NCBI GenBank assembly: GCA_027704905.1
Contig: CM051002.1
Coordinates: 4,353,351-4,417,350 of the forward strand
Reading direction: 5' to 3'
DNA: 64,000 bases
Source of the DNA: Muraenolepis orangiensis
Taxonomy: Eukaryota > Chordata > Actinopteri > Gadiformes > Muraenolepididae
Position 1 is the stretch's first letter. Every line of letters begins with the position of its first letter. A program made the position numbers and the translations under genes. The notes below the pieces were generated by a model that was not told the origin of the DNA, ran no database searches, and worked only from the letters and a program-made list of their open reading frames with translations. Positions 47,531 to 58,264 of the stretch are shown in pieces.

Positions 47531-47836
47531 ACGTCCTTGTCCATGCCCAGTTCCAACCCCTGAAAAGAAAGAAAGCCAGCCTGTCTGTAAAGAAGGACCC
47601 CCTCCCCCCCGGCCCAGGATGCCGCGCTCCAGCAAAGGGAGGCAAAAGATCGTTCCGGGAGATCAATCCACTCACAGCGATCAATCTGTATCTGTGTGGC
47701 CAAGAGGAAAATCACCTGCCCTGTAATTACCTGGAGTATTCTCCGCCAGGAGAGATTGCTTGCAATTCAGATGAGCCGGAGGGGAAGTCCTTAGCGGAAT
47801 TGTGGAGGGTGGAAGGCACTGTAAAAAGGGCTCAGC
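47531..47836 (+). other. 5'UTR part of cadherin exon
   Basis: Lies between the acceptor and the first in-frame ATG. It has several stops in the cadherin frame. In type II cadherin genes the first coding exon commonly begins with 5'UTR after a non-coding exon 1, which fits. Exon 1 itself was not identified. Confidence 0.6.
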
Positions 47837-48145
47837 ATGATGAGTCCAGCTTCTGCATGTGAGACCCTACTACCCTCTGGAGCCGTGTGGATCCACGGGG
47901 CTCACAGGGTCTCTGTGACTCTGCTCCCGGTACTCCAAACCACAAGTACGAGTGGATCAGCGGAGAGAGGAGAACGAGGAGGATGAAGAGAAGAAGGAGG
48001 AGCAGGAGGAGGTGGAGGAGAGGGTGGTGGAAGCGATGAGGAGCAGGGTCTCATGTCCCATAAGCGGGTGAAGAGAGGATGGGTGTGGAGCCAGTTCTTC
48101 ATGGTGGAGGAGTACACAAGCACAGAGCCTCTCTACGTGGGGAAG
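47837..48145 (+). CDS. cdh22: First coding exon of a type II cadherin, cadherin-22-like (partial, internal stop)
   Basis: A classical type II cadherin is a calcium-dependent cell-adhesion receptor of the plasma membrane. This exon encodes the region leading into the first extracellular repeat. In the frame starting at ATG 47837 (a second ATG at 47840), codons 77-80 are RVKR, a furin-type propeptide cleavage site. They are followed by GWVWSQFFMVEEY and TSTEPLYVGK. Trp82 and Trp84 are the two adhesion-arm tryptophans (W2 and W4) that mark type II cadherins. The exon ends after VGK at 48145 with donor GTATGA, the usual first-intron position of EC1. The VEEYTSTEPLYVGK wording is closest to cadherin-22 as I remember it; cadherin-20, -7 or -18 are less likely. 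An in-frame TGA at 47984-47986 (codon 50) separates the putative signal peptide from the conserved part. The prodomain after it is Gly/Glu-rich. EC1 remainder and all later exons lie outside or were not found. Confidence 0.75.
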
Positions 48146-48151
48146 GTATGA
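48146..48151 (+). other. Splice donor of cadherin exon
   Basis: AAG|GTATGA after the VGK codons. It fits the donor consensus and the known exon boundary position in type II cadherins. Confidence 0.75.
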
Positions 48152-48261
48152 TGCTTTTTGGGCCTATTCTGCCTTTTCTTTGGGTGTTTCGGTGTACAAC
48201 AATTACCTATCCAACCCCAAGAAGGCTGATAATCAGCCTTCTTAATAAATTACTCCCTGAT

Positions 48262-48385
48262 AGCTGAAACATTTCACTGTGTGTGTACCTTTGTGACCTG
48301 GTAATTACCTCCGCCATTGAAAATGGGAGGACATGTATTTGACCAGTAAAAAGGATTCAAAATCTTCCAGATTCCATCATTATAC
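48262..48385 (+). mobile_element. SINE S1 3' tail fragment
   Basis: ATTTCACTGTGTGTGTACC and a degenerate GTAAAAAGGATTCAAAATC segment match the 3' end of the S1 family. No tRNA-like head. Confidence 0.5.
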
Positions 48386-49156
48386 AGATATTATCCAAAG
48401 AAAGAAAAAGAAAAAATCTTCAGAATTGAATGTCTCTCTCTTGTTCTGCTGCTCAGAGATTTGTTAATAACGATTCCTCGGGTACACAGGGACAGGCTTC
48501 CCATTTTTGAATCAGATGTCATGTCAGCTTGTAATGAAAGTTGGAAGCGGTAAAGGGCAAATTCTCAACTAAAGAACAATAATCAGATTTATTTCCCTGC
48601 ACAGCTCTTACTGTTCTTTCCTATTTTAAATCGTATCCTCATTGTTTTGACCTGAAAGATGAGTGGAACGCTGGGAAAACAAACAGCAAACCAACAGTGT
48701 GCTCTGTAATGGGTTGATTTAGGCTTGGCTGTGTGGCCTCATTAGCAAAATCCTATCTTTATACAAAGCTACTGCAACCAGCTCTCCAACAAAAAAACTA
48801 AATAATTTTTCAATATATTTCAATATTTTTTCAATATATAACAACAGCAACAAGCACACAGAATTGGCGCCAAGAGAGCGGCGGATTTTGATATTTTTTA
48901 ATTGTGAAGGCCCGCGATAAAGGCGAGGTCTGATCCAATCCCGTTTGCAATCCCACAGGGCGCCTGCGTGTTTACAGTCGGAAATACTTTTGAGCTCTCT
49001 TTGGCTCCGCCTCTCACATCTAGTCCATCAGCTGCTCTCCAAATGAACCTCAGTCAGTTGATGGAAGCGGACAGCATGTATAATTCAATCGGCTCTGTTG
49101 TGATGGGGCCCGGGGTGTAGGGCTATAGGGAGGATTGTATCCGTGGAGACAGCAGG
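48386..49156. other. No gene seen
   Basis: Unique-looking DNA, presumably intron of the cadherin gene. No EC1 continuation was recognised. Confidence 0.35.
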
Positions 49157-49179
49157 CGGGGGGGGGGGGGGGGGGGGAG
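49157..49179. repeat. Poly-G run
   Basis: About 21 consecutive G. Confidence 0.9.
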
Positions 49180-49345
49180 GGGGCCGTGATCATCAAGGAT
49201 GGGTTAAGCATCATTCATCCTCATCATTTCAAATTATTTTCGGTACAACTTACCGACAAATTAGAGGAGAAACATACAATCATAACAAACAGTACACACA
49301 TAGGGGTACCTGCATGGTATAAAATCATTTTTTTCAATCACATAG

Positions 49346-49605
49346 AGGCAGCAGTAGCTCAGTCTGTTGGGACTTGGCTTTGGAACCAGAAGGTCTCTGG
49401 TTCAAGTCCCCGAAAAGGACCAAGTATGGAGTGAGAACTGGTTTGATAACTAGTTTTCCTCCTGGGCACTGCCCAAGGTGCCTTTGAGCAAGGTCCCAGA
49501 CCGCTACACTGCACTGTATATACAATAGCTGTCCTGCTATGCTGATTATACTAGGATTGGTTAAATGCAAAGAAACTAATTTCACTGTGTGTACCAGTGA
49601 AAGCT
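49346..49605 (+). mobile_element. tRNA-derived SINE (family S1), near full length
   Basis: Head GCAGTAGCTCAGTCTGTTGG and GGTTCAAGTCCCCG (B-box), an insertion of about 35 bp (49420-49460), body GGGCACTGCCCAAGGTGCC, and 3' end GGTTAAATGCAAAGAAAC with a TTTCACTGTGTGTACC terminus. Confidence 0.8.
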
Positions 49606-49611
49606 TTGAAA

Positions 49612-50018
49612 GCCATTGAGGAAAGGGAGAACCATCGTCCCTAACATTTTGTCTTATTTTAACATTAAAGAGAAAAACTAATAGAAATACATTACAACAG
49701 ATTCATCTCTGAAAATATTGATAATATTACTATTTTAACACTTCGAAGGCACACCAATCATGTCCCCATGTCTAAGTACCAACGTCGCCCCCTGGGGAGG
49801 ATCATCCTCCCCAAGCTCTCCATTAAAGTCTGTTATAAAAATCCGGACCTGAGCGGCCGGTGAGTCCTGGTTTTAACATGAGTGTGTACGGCAGTGAGGG
49901 AGGACAATCCTCCCTTAGGGCGGGTTTAGCAAGAGGCTCTGTGAATCAATCAGCAGAGCTCCGTTCACTGGTAAATACCCAATCAGAGTTTTGGCGGGGC
50001 GGGTTATCATCATAACAC
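49612..50018 (+). mobile_element. Interspersed repeat family B, second copy
   Basis: Collinear with 5965-6388, with one extra segment of about 40 bp (near 49650-49690) and a deletion around the middle palindrome. Like the first copy it directly adjoins an S1 SINE, here in the opposite relative orientation. Confidence 0.6.
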
Positions 50019-50027
50019 ACCATAACT

Positions 50028-50298
50028 GAGGACATCAGGAGCTGGATGACCAGGAATTTCCTCAAGCTCAACACTAGCAAAACTTAGGCCCTGCTCATCG
50101 GCTCCAAATCCACCCTCACAAAACACCCCAGCTCCAAACATCATCATCGACGGCTTCCCCATACCATTCTCTTCCTCCCAAGTAAAAAGCCTCGGTGTCA
50201 TTCGAGATGGCTCACTCTCATTCGCACCACACATTAAAAACATCACCCGCACTGCCTTCTTCCATCTTCAGAACATCTCCAGAGTCCGCTCATCTCTG
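50028..50298 (+). pseudogene. L2-like LINE reverse transcriptase fragment
   Basis: Two frames read DIRSWMTRNFLKLNTSKT and then IIIDGFPIPFSSSQVKSLGV, HIKNITRTAFFHLQNISR. This matches the segment after the FADD box in L2-type reverse transcriptases. One TAG and one frameshift interrupt it. The fragment is cut by a TG microsatellite at 50300. Confidence 0.75.
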
Positions 50299-50299
50299 T

Positions 50300-50373
50300 C
50301 TGTGTTTGTGTGTGTGTGTGTGTGAGTATGCATTCATGCACGTCTATATGTGTTTGTGTGTGCGCACATGCAG

Positions 50374-50411
<38 letters not shown>

Positions 50412-50412
50412 C
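50300..50412. repeat. (TG)n microsatellite
   Basis: Two TG tracts with ATG and CG variants between them. Confidence 0.9.
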
Positions 50413-50509
50413 TCTCCCCTGCTGGATGGCTGATATTAGAACTTTTATTAGAGCAATAGTAGATTAAATACAGCCGTTGATCATCCCTACCGGCTCGGGC
50501 CGTGTGCAA

Positions 50510-51795
50510 CAAGCTACTTTATGATAAATAAAGTAGTTGGTTCAATTGGCGAGCCGTCTAAGAACCGGTTTGCGTTTCCACCGACTTTTTCGCCGAGAGA
50601 GCCACGTCATGACGTCACTGTTAACGTCTCTGCTTTCCCAGCAGCTCGCGCCAACTTCCACAACAGTGGAATTACATGATGGATGTAAAAGTTTGTAGAT
50701 TTCAGGCTACAAACAGCTGCTCATCTTTAGTGCTATGGACGCGATTACGTTGAAGCCCCTAACTGTGATAAAGGACTATACTAATAAAATGGACTTGACG
50801 TTAGAGCTGCATTAATAGAGTACTTAAACAGAAGGGACCATTTGCCTTTTCTTCTTCAAAACTGTCATCTTGTATTATGTTTCTCGGTTGATAAAGCATA
50901 ATGAAGCGGACATTGTATGAAAAATAGAAATGTTTTATTTAAAAAAAAACATTAAATACACAATATACAGTAATCACAAAATGTAAAAGTATAGAGTGCA
51001 GTGTAATAAGTCAATGTTAAAAAAGCTCCGAGGGGCTGAGGGGCTCCTGTGAGCTGCAGCCCAGTGGGGCGGTAGCTCCGCATCGACAACGTCCAGGGAA
51101 GACGACTCCATAAACAACTAAAACAAGAGAAAAGCCTAGCAATCATAGCTCCTCATTTCTGATGATAGGAATATAACATTGATGTGATAATGAGCAGCTC
51201 GCTGAACAGATTATAAATACAAAGCTGGTTGGCAACACGGGATATATTTATAAAGTAAAACTTACCAGAACCAGAGTGACAGCAGCGGATCATCAGTTTG
51301 TTATCGATTAGCTCCTCGTATCGTCCAGTTTGTTATCGATTAGCTCCTTGTATCGTCCAGTTTGTTATCGATTAGCTCCTCGGTCCTGTCCCCCGCTGAA
51401 GACATCTCACGCTGTAGTTTTTCTAATAGCGGTTTGTTCTAGAAGCTCCTCTAGTTTATTGTGACCTTCTGCCGAGGACAACAACGCAAACAAACGCAGT
51501 TTGTCTCGTCCACGGACCACTGTCACCTTCACGTCCACAGAGAATTTTACTGATTTAAAAAATGGCGGAAAAAAAGTTTGAGTTTTTTTGAGTTTGTCCG
51601 ATAAGCCCCGCCCCCAGCCCCTGACGTAGTGGAGCCTGCTGGCTAGCCCAGCTTCGAAGTGGAGCCACAAACAAACAACTTAACCGGGCCAGAAAGTGGC
51701 TCCATCGCGGTGGAAACGCAAAGAACTGGTTCGAGATGACGCGCAAGCTCCGAACCAGCCCTCAAAACAGCTTGGTGGAAAAGAGGCATTAGAGA
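50510..51795. mobile_element. Possible non-autonomous DNA transposon (Harbinger-like?)
   Basis: Subterminal inverted similarity. Left, 50560-50615 has AGAACCGGTTTGCGTTTCCA and GAGAGAGCCAC. Right, 51670-51745, reverse-complemented, has GTTCTTTGCGTTTCCACCG and GGAGCCAC. The right border reads TTTTCCACCAAGC when inverted. No transposase is encoded. Exact ends and target duplication were not resolved, so class is uncertain. Confidence 0.45.
51295..51380. repeat. 32-bp tandem repeat
   Basis: AGTTTGTTATCGATTAGCTC units start at 51295, 51327 and 51359 (period 32, about 2.7 copies), inside the putative DNA element. Confidence 0.9.
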
Positions 51796-52798
51796 GCAAT
51801 GAGCAAGCTGCTTGGTTCACTAAATTGACCCTAATGAATCCTTATGGGCTTTATGTGACAGCATGACAGCAGGAATTTTTCCACCCTGTGCTTATATGGA
51901 AGGCGATTATTGCTTGCACGTGGACTATAGAGGAAAATTGATTCAATTAAAATAAATGTACTCATTTAAGTGGCAGTTACGTTTTCATACGTATAGCAAT
52001 ATGATGGGCTGATTAATGATGTAGTTGTAATGATTTGACTTATTTTAGACCTTCAAATTCAAAAGTTCATTTTTGAAAAATCGTCATAGAGCCTTAATAT
52101 TAGGCTTAGTAAAAGCTCTGCATATGCTGAGTTTAGTTCTGGAAAGTATAATTAAAATACAGGAGCCAATCAATCTGAAATTCAAACATGTTTTCAATTT
52201 TCTAAGATGGCTGCCAGCTGGATTGTAAATTGAACAAGTTCTCATATCATTTGATTGCGTTGTCCAATAAATTTTTCTAAAATGTCTCCATGCTGAAGAG
52301 AGGTTGTCTAACTGTGCTTTGTCCGAACTCTCGCCCTCGACCGGTTTAGTAAAACCTGCTAGGAGTTACCTCCTACCGGCATAGATCTCATGGTTCAATG
52401 AGGTATTATTAAATGTATCAAATAAAGGGTTGGGGAAATGAAAAACATGACAGGTAAATTAGCATATGGTGCTGAACAGATAGCACTCCTAAATAATAAA
52501 TGATCAGCTAGTAACCTAACGGTTGTAAGATCAGGTCTGGAGGCAAATGCATCTCCCACTGAAGCAGCCACAGCCACTGAACCATGACAAACTGAAAATA
52601 TCACTTTAAGAGTAAAAGGCACCTGTGCTGAGATCACAAATATAAGGAAAACAAATACATAAGAGTGATGAGAAAATGCTGGGAAAAAACTGTATACAGA
52701 GCAGGGATGGTTATAAAGTAATCTTACCAGATAACACTTATTTGTTTTAGGTGGATGATGAGGAGATGGAACCCCTACTCTTCATCCCATTCACTAGT
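51796..52798. other. No gene seen
   Basis: AT-rich unique-looking DNA. Confidence 0.35.
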
Positions 52799-53674
52799 TT
52801 ACAGCTGTGACCAATAGGAGATGTAGTTTGTCCTTTCCAAGTCATCAGGTGGGAGACGGATTGTTCTCTTCTTCAGTTTGTGCCACTTGGAAACTCTGGC
52901 CTGCCTGCAGGTCACATCTGCACTCTCATCATAAATTATGGAAAGGACAAATGCCTTCATATCTGCTCTGACTTCATGTTTTAACTTCAGACCCCCACCC
53001 ACGCATCTTGCCTCAGGATCAATCCTCATCCTCTCCAACACCTTCTTCTTCCCAGGCCCATATAATCCTGAGGTGTGGTAACTGCCAGTGATCATGCTCA
53101 TCATCCTTGATGCTGAGGGGAAGGTCATACTTCTCATTGACGAGGATGATGAGGTATGCGTGACGTGAGAATATGATAGCACAGATCTTATCCAGGTAGT
53201 CACTCCAGCGGTACTCCTAACCATCCCGTTCCTAGCCTCACGGTCTTCAGGTGTGGGGGTGGCAAGCCGCCAGATCAGCCTCATGTCCACAAGGCTAATG
53301 TAGTCTTGTGTTTTTTCTCTTACTGGTTCTAGTTTGAAGAGCTCTAAGAACTTGCTCTTCATCGTCTTGTGCATTGACCCATCCACATTGTAGAGTGAAA
53401 GGCACTCCTCAGTCACTATCCTCTCAAGGGCTGACTTGAGTTGGATCATACCTGATCCCTCCGCAAGATCCACCAGGGCTGCCAGCCCTGATCTCTCCAT
53501 ATTGGCCATCTTCGTATGAGCACCAGATGGTACAAAGATAATTTTGCCAGCAAAATTCTGCCTCTTATTCCTGTGGATAGGTCGCAGTGAGAGGCTTGAT
53601 ATTTGTGAATACTCACTCTTGCAGGAAGGTTTCAACCTGAGCTTGGCCATCTGGAAGGGTCGTCTTGAGGTCAT
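52799..53674 (-). pseudogene. Decayed gene of an uncharacterised multi-copy family
   Basis: A 291-codon open frame without a known enzyme fold. The N-terminal half contains HTKMANMERSGLAALVDLAE, MHKTMKSKFLELFKLEP and YISLVDMRLIWRLATPTPED. I recall similar residues from uncharacterised, repeated proteins in fish and marine invertebrates, without a function. After about residue 148 the better-looking protein continues in another frame: near 53215-53080 on the minus strand YRWSDYLDKICAIIFSRHAY, LIILVNEKYDLPLSIKDDEH. The annotated frame rejoins family-like residues at VLSIIYDESADVTCRQARVS, KWHKLKKRTIRLPPDDLERT. So at least two shifts have occurred and the length is accidental. No ATG context, intron or promoter supports a live gene. 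Mobile-element origin is inference. Confidence 0.6.
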
Positions 53675-54204
53675 GCACTAATTCTGATGAGGTGACCAGG
53701 CCAGACTGTAATGACCTCATTGTTGGTAAAGAGATGTCAGAGGGCTCAGCTGCTAAATCTGTCATACATGCCTGCATACATGCAGGTCCTGAAATGCCTG
53801 CTTATCCTTCTTCATCCTCGCTGGCTGGCATACATGCTTCCTATAACGACGCTGGCACTTGAGGCTCTGCTTTACAGTTGCTTCTCATTCTGTAGAAGCT
53901 GAGTCTATCCTTTCTTTAGCTTATAGTTCAGGTTCATTGTTGTTTTTATCCAAAGGTCAAGCGGCTGGCAGGAGTAGGGCAGCCCTGTCATGGACTGGAT
54001 GAACTGATATTTTAGGAAGGCCCTTTGATAGTACAAGTAACCAGAGCTTCATCAGGCTACATTAACCACACACGTTGACCTTTCTGACCTGAGATGACCT
54101 CTGTGTAGGCCACTTGTAACTTCACTGTCCAGAACTCAACTTAATATGAGCAGAGCTTTAATTTGAGCATAATATCAAGTCTCTATGATGATTTTGAAAA
54201 ACTG
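53675..54204. other. No gene seen
   Basis: May hold further upstream remains of the 52.8-53.7 kb family on the minus strand, but frames are too broken to call. Confidence 0.35.
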
Positions 54205-54381
54205 ACATTTTAGAGCCCAAAGTAAGTACAACGGAATGCTTACTCCCCATTCCCTCTTGCAGTATACATTTCCTAAGTTAACACTATATACTATACTATG
54301 TACAAAACTATACTAAACTATACAATATTATACAATTTTAAACTATAAACAACCCTTTATACTACCTATGATATGCTATAC
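54205..54381 (-). mobile_element. LINE 3'-end-like fragment, family A, left half
   Basis: Plus strand shows GGAATGCTTACTCCCCATTC, then ACTATACTA-rich sequence, the reverse complement of family A. It is interrupted by the hAT element and continues at 55821. Confidence 0.6.
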
Positions 54382-54758
54382 CAGGGATCGGCAACCTTAG
54401 GCATGCGTGCCACAGTTGGCACGCTGCAGCTTAACCATTGGCACACTAGCATTTAGGTAATCAGTTAATAAGTGTGCAAAAGAGAAACTTTTGGTGGGAA
54501 ATGTTGAAGTGCTTTCTCATCCGCATGCGAAATTACCTCTTTCACAGACAACCTGATCTCTCAAAAATACGTGACTGACCAAGACCCCTTAACACCGTGG
54601 TGGAGACACGGAAACAATCCCCATGTAAGTTTAATGTCATGGTAATACCATGGTAATACATCTACATGCGGGCTTCTTCAACACACACTGATGCACAAGC
54701 CCGATTGCCCCCGCTGGCGGAGACAGACGCAGCAACTTGTAAGAAACAGCGTCTCAGC

Positions 54759-55020
54759 TGTCACCGTTTCCCCAGCCCTCACCCGGATCGCCACGCCCCC
54801 TTATCAGTCCCGCATTCACGTCACCGTTTCCCCAGCCCTCACCCGGATCGCCACGCCCCCTTATCAGTCCCGCATTCATGTCACCGTTTCCCCAGCCCTC
54901 ACCCGGATCGCCACGCCCCCTTATCAGTCCCGCATTCATGTCACCGTTTCCCCAGCCCTCACCCGGATCGCCACGCCCCCTTATCAGTCCCGCATTCATG
55001 TCACCGTTTCCCCAGCCCTC
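54759..55020. repeat. 60-bp minisatellite inside hAT element
   Basis: 4.4 units of exactly 60 bp, nearly identical, with TCACCGTTTCCCCAGCCCTC and CACCCGGATCGCCACGCCCC. The unit length is a multiple of three, which leaves frames open on both strands. Confidence 0.95.
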
Positions 55021-55169
55021 GATGGACATGAACTGGATTGATCTCTGATAGACTGGCTGGATACACAGGACATGATAATGCAGCTGATTGAGCTGAAGAG
55101 TTCGACACTGTGGTGACGAAGCTGCGGAAACATCTGGAAACCACAGCAGGACGTGATCACTTGTATCTT

Positions 55170-55283
55170 CACCTGCTGGATATCTCTACACCTGCTGGAT
55201 ATCTCTACACCTGCTGGATATCTCTACACCTGCTGGATATCTCTACACCTGCTGGATATCTCTACACCTGCTGGATATCTCTA
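55170..55283. repeat. 19-bp minisatellite inside hAT element
   Basis: Six units of exactly 19 bp (CACCTGCTGGATATCTCTA) with no visible differences. Confidence 0.95.
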
Positions 55284-55511
55284 CCGGAGAAGTTCAGCAG
55301 TATCAGGAAAATTGCCTAGGCTTTGCTGACAGTCTTTGGCTCAACATATCTCTGTGAGCAGATCTTCTCACACAGGAAGAGCCGCTCAGCCCCTCGCAGG
55401 CATTTGACAACTGACCACTCCGAAGCTTGTGTGCAACTGAAAGTGACAAAGTACGATCCGCAGATAATGGAGCTCAGCAAAGGAAAGCAGGGCCAGGGAT
55501 CCGTTGACTGA
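55284..55511 (+). pseudogene. hAT transposase C-terminal end
   Basis: EKFSSIRKIA, then a stop, then LLTVFGSTYLCEQIFSHRKS and SEACVQLKVTKYDPQIMELS, ending KGKQGQGSVD. This is the C-terminal dimerisation region typical of hAT transposases of the GTF2IRD2/ZBED relatives. The rest of the protein is absent. Confidence 0.75.
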
Positions 55512-55820
55512 TCTGTTGATTTGTAGCACACATGGCTTTGCCTAATGGAGCTCTTTGTCCCGCTCTTTTTTTTCTTATTAGACGTGAATATTTTCATATG
55601 CTCATATATCATTTCAATGTTCTGATTATGGGAGACATTTTTTTATTAAAAATGTTGCTGTGTAGGTTGCCTATATGCGTGGAATAAAATCCGTTGGCGA
55701 TAAAAAAATTGATGTGGTGTCATAATTAAACTTAATGTTAACTTGAATGTTGAGATGGCCCACTGATTAACAAGAAGATTAAAAAATGGCACTTCATATC
55801 AAAAAGGTTGCCGACCCCTG

Positions 55821-56090
55821 TGCTATACTATGTATACAGTATATAAATAAATATATACTATAAACAAAACTATATTCTATACTATGTACTATACTATATA
55901 TTATAAACAACATGATTATATAACAATACTGTACACAATAAAAATAAAAATAAAGGGACTGATGGATGATATATATACATTGAACTGTAATGAGTCCAGA
56001 AAGACGAGCAAAAGTATAACACTGTATGATAGTGTAATGTAGTATGGATGACAATGTTATAATAGTGGCGGCACTCCTAGCAGTTCAGTA
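55821..56090 (-). mobile_element. LINE 3'-end-like fragment, family A, right half
   Basis: Continues the ACTATACTA-rich stretch from 54381, then AATAAAGGGACTGATGGATGA (reverse complement of the CATCCATCAGTC block) and a CCAGAAAGACGAGCAAAAG segment that matches the 7.8-kb copy. Confidence 0.6.
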
Positions 56091-56316
56091 GGTTCATTTT
56101 GTCATTTTCAGGCTGTTTTGGGCTGACTAAGGTGGTGAATAATCTGATGATGATAATCAGCTTTTTAAAGGTTTTTTTTTATGAAATTGCAAAAGTCAGA
56201 GCAGAACAGCTTGGGTGTGCTGTCACATTGACAGCGGGCATTGCATTATTGCCTCTGTGTGTTTTTGTCCATTTCTATATTCTTTCATCTTTTCTGACCT
56301 AAGTGAACGTGACCTT

Positions 56317-56430
56317 GAATGGATGGATGGATGGATGGATTGATGGATGGATGGATGGATGAGATGGATGGATGGATGGATGGATGGATGGATGATGGAT
56401 GGATGGATGGATGGATGGATGAATGGAAGG
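56317..56430. repeat. (GATG)n tetranucleotide array
   Basis: About 27 GGAT units with small indels. Confidence 0.9.
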
Positions 56431-56680
56431 TGTTGAAAGGTGTTGAGGGAGCAGCTGCTGCTGGATCTTTTCAAGTCGTACCCGCCGCTTCTGTTTATTG
56501 CTCTAAGCAGATCCGACCGGCACAACAGGGGTATTGACGACAGGGGAACACAGCCTCTACGGCTCACCATAACGAAGCTGTTTATTTATGTTAATCAAAG
56601 ACGAGGCGCGATGCTAAAGATGGTATTTATGGATGGATTACGGCGGCTCTGAGATGCGGCCGATGAAGGCTTTACTGTAA

Positions 56681-56742
<62 letters not shown>

Positions 56743-56814
56743 TGTGTGTGTGTGTGCGATGGCTTTGCATCACGAGGATTTGAAAAAGAGGTTTCACAGA
56801 TTCAAAATAGTCAT

Positions 56815-56887
<73 letters not shown>

Positions 56888-56888
56888 T
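56681..56888. repeat. Two (TG)n microsatellites
   Basis: 56683-56757 and 56815-56886, separated by 57 bp of unique DNA. Confidence 0.9.
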
Positions 56889-57251
56889 CATCCCCGTGGC
56901 AGGGTGAACGGGAACACCTGAATCTACATTCCTGAATGTACACCTGTAAGCACGTTTGCATGTTCCTGTTGTACTCTTTTTTTTGCATTCTGTCCCCTTT
57001 CCCCCCATTTATTTTCTTTCTTTTTTTATACCTTTTGTTTGTACAAAAAAGTTTTTTATTTTTCTTATCTATATCCAGTCCTTTATGTTTTCCTTTGTTT
57101 CCGATGACTCTGGTTGGCTCTCACTGCCCTGCTGGTAGTTTCAATAGTTTCACGCCATTAGACATCTGTCTCTTCAGCTTCCATTTCCATGGCTGCCAGT
57201 CTCAGTGTGAAGTCTCACTACTCACTAAACCATTCTCTCCCTGCCATCTCT

Positions 57252-57580
<329 letters not shown>

Positions 57581-57764
57581 AATGATCATCAATAAATTAA
57601 AATAATCAACGTTACAATACTATTTCAATAAACATTCATGAAAGTGCTACAAGTGAGTTATTACTAACAAGCAAAGCCTTTTCTTGAACGTTTTGTGATG
57701 AACAGTGTTGTCGTAAATGCACAACAAGAAAACTGTTTGTTTCTGTTGAACTCTAACAAAAATG

Positions 57765-57992
57765 CAAAAATGGCTTGGGATGCGGAAGGTCGCCGGTTCA
57801 AGTCCCCAAAACACCAGGGCACTGCCGAGGTGCCCTTGAGCAAGTGCACCAGACCCCTACACTGCTCCCCAGGCAGCTGTATATAAATAAAACTACTGCC
57901 CACTGCTCCTCATACTAGAATGGGTAGAACAATGCATGGGAACACATTTGAACTGTGTGTCTACATGTATGTAACCAATAAAGAGGATTCAA
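57765..57992 (+). mobile_element. tRNA-derived SINE (family S1)
   Basis: GGTCGCCGGTTCAAGTCCCC (B-box), GGGCACTGCCGAGGTGCCC, CTTGAGCAAGTGCACCAGAC, and 3' end TGTATGTAACCAATAAAGAG GATTCAAATC. The A-box half of the head is lost. Confidence 0.75.
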
Positions 57993-58129
57993 ATCTTCCG
58001 AATTTGAATGACCATGGAGACAATATGCACATAAAGTTAAGTGACGCTCGCTGATTCTGAGGTGCTAAGTCAAGGCGTGTTGCCGCCATCCTCGGGTTGA
58101 ACACCGTTGCGGGTTTAAAACACACACAC

Positions 58130-58181
58130 AGGGGAGGGGCCAAACTGCCACCTGGACGAGTGGCAGTTTGGCCCCTCCCCT
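58130..58181. repeat. Perfect 22-bp hairpin
   Basis: Arms 58130-58151 (AGGGGAGGGGCCAAACTGCC...) and 58160-58181 pair without mismatch around an 8-nt loop (CTGGACGA). Confidence 0.9.
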
Positions 58182-58264
58182 CCCTGACATCGCAGTGCCG
58201 TATTTCTCCGTAATGGAGTAGGTCTGGCATAGCGGGTATGTCCACACCACGTCTCAAATGAACA

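Larger units (their letters stand above)
54382..55820. mobile_element. hAT element with 8-bp target duplication, internally deleted
   Basis: Terminal inverted repeats CAGGGATCGGCAACCTT (54382-54398) and, inverted, CAGGGGTCGGCAACCTT (55804-55820) match at 16 of 17 positions. An exact 8-bp duplication TGCTATAC flanks them (54374-54381 and 55821-55828), the size typical of hAT. At 1439 bp it retains only the C-terminal end of a transposase, so it is non-autonomous. Two tandem repeats lie inside (54759-55020 and 55170-55283). Confidence 0.9.

Noticed and set aside
54759..55020. CRISPR-like or coding interpretation of the 60-bp direct repeats
   Set aside because: Units are contiguous with no unique spacers, and they sit inside a hAT transposon of a vertebrate.
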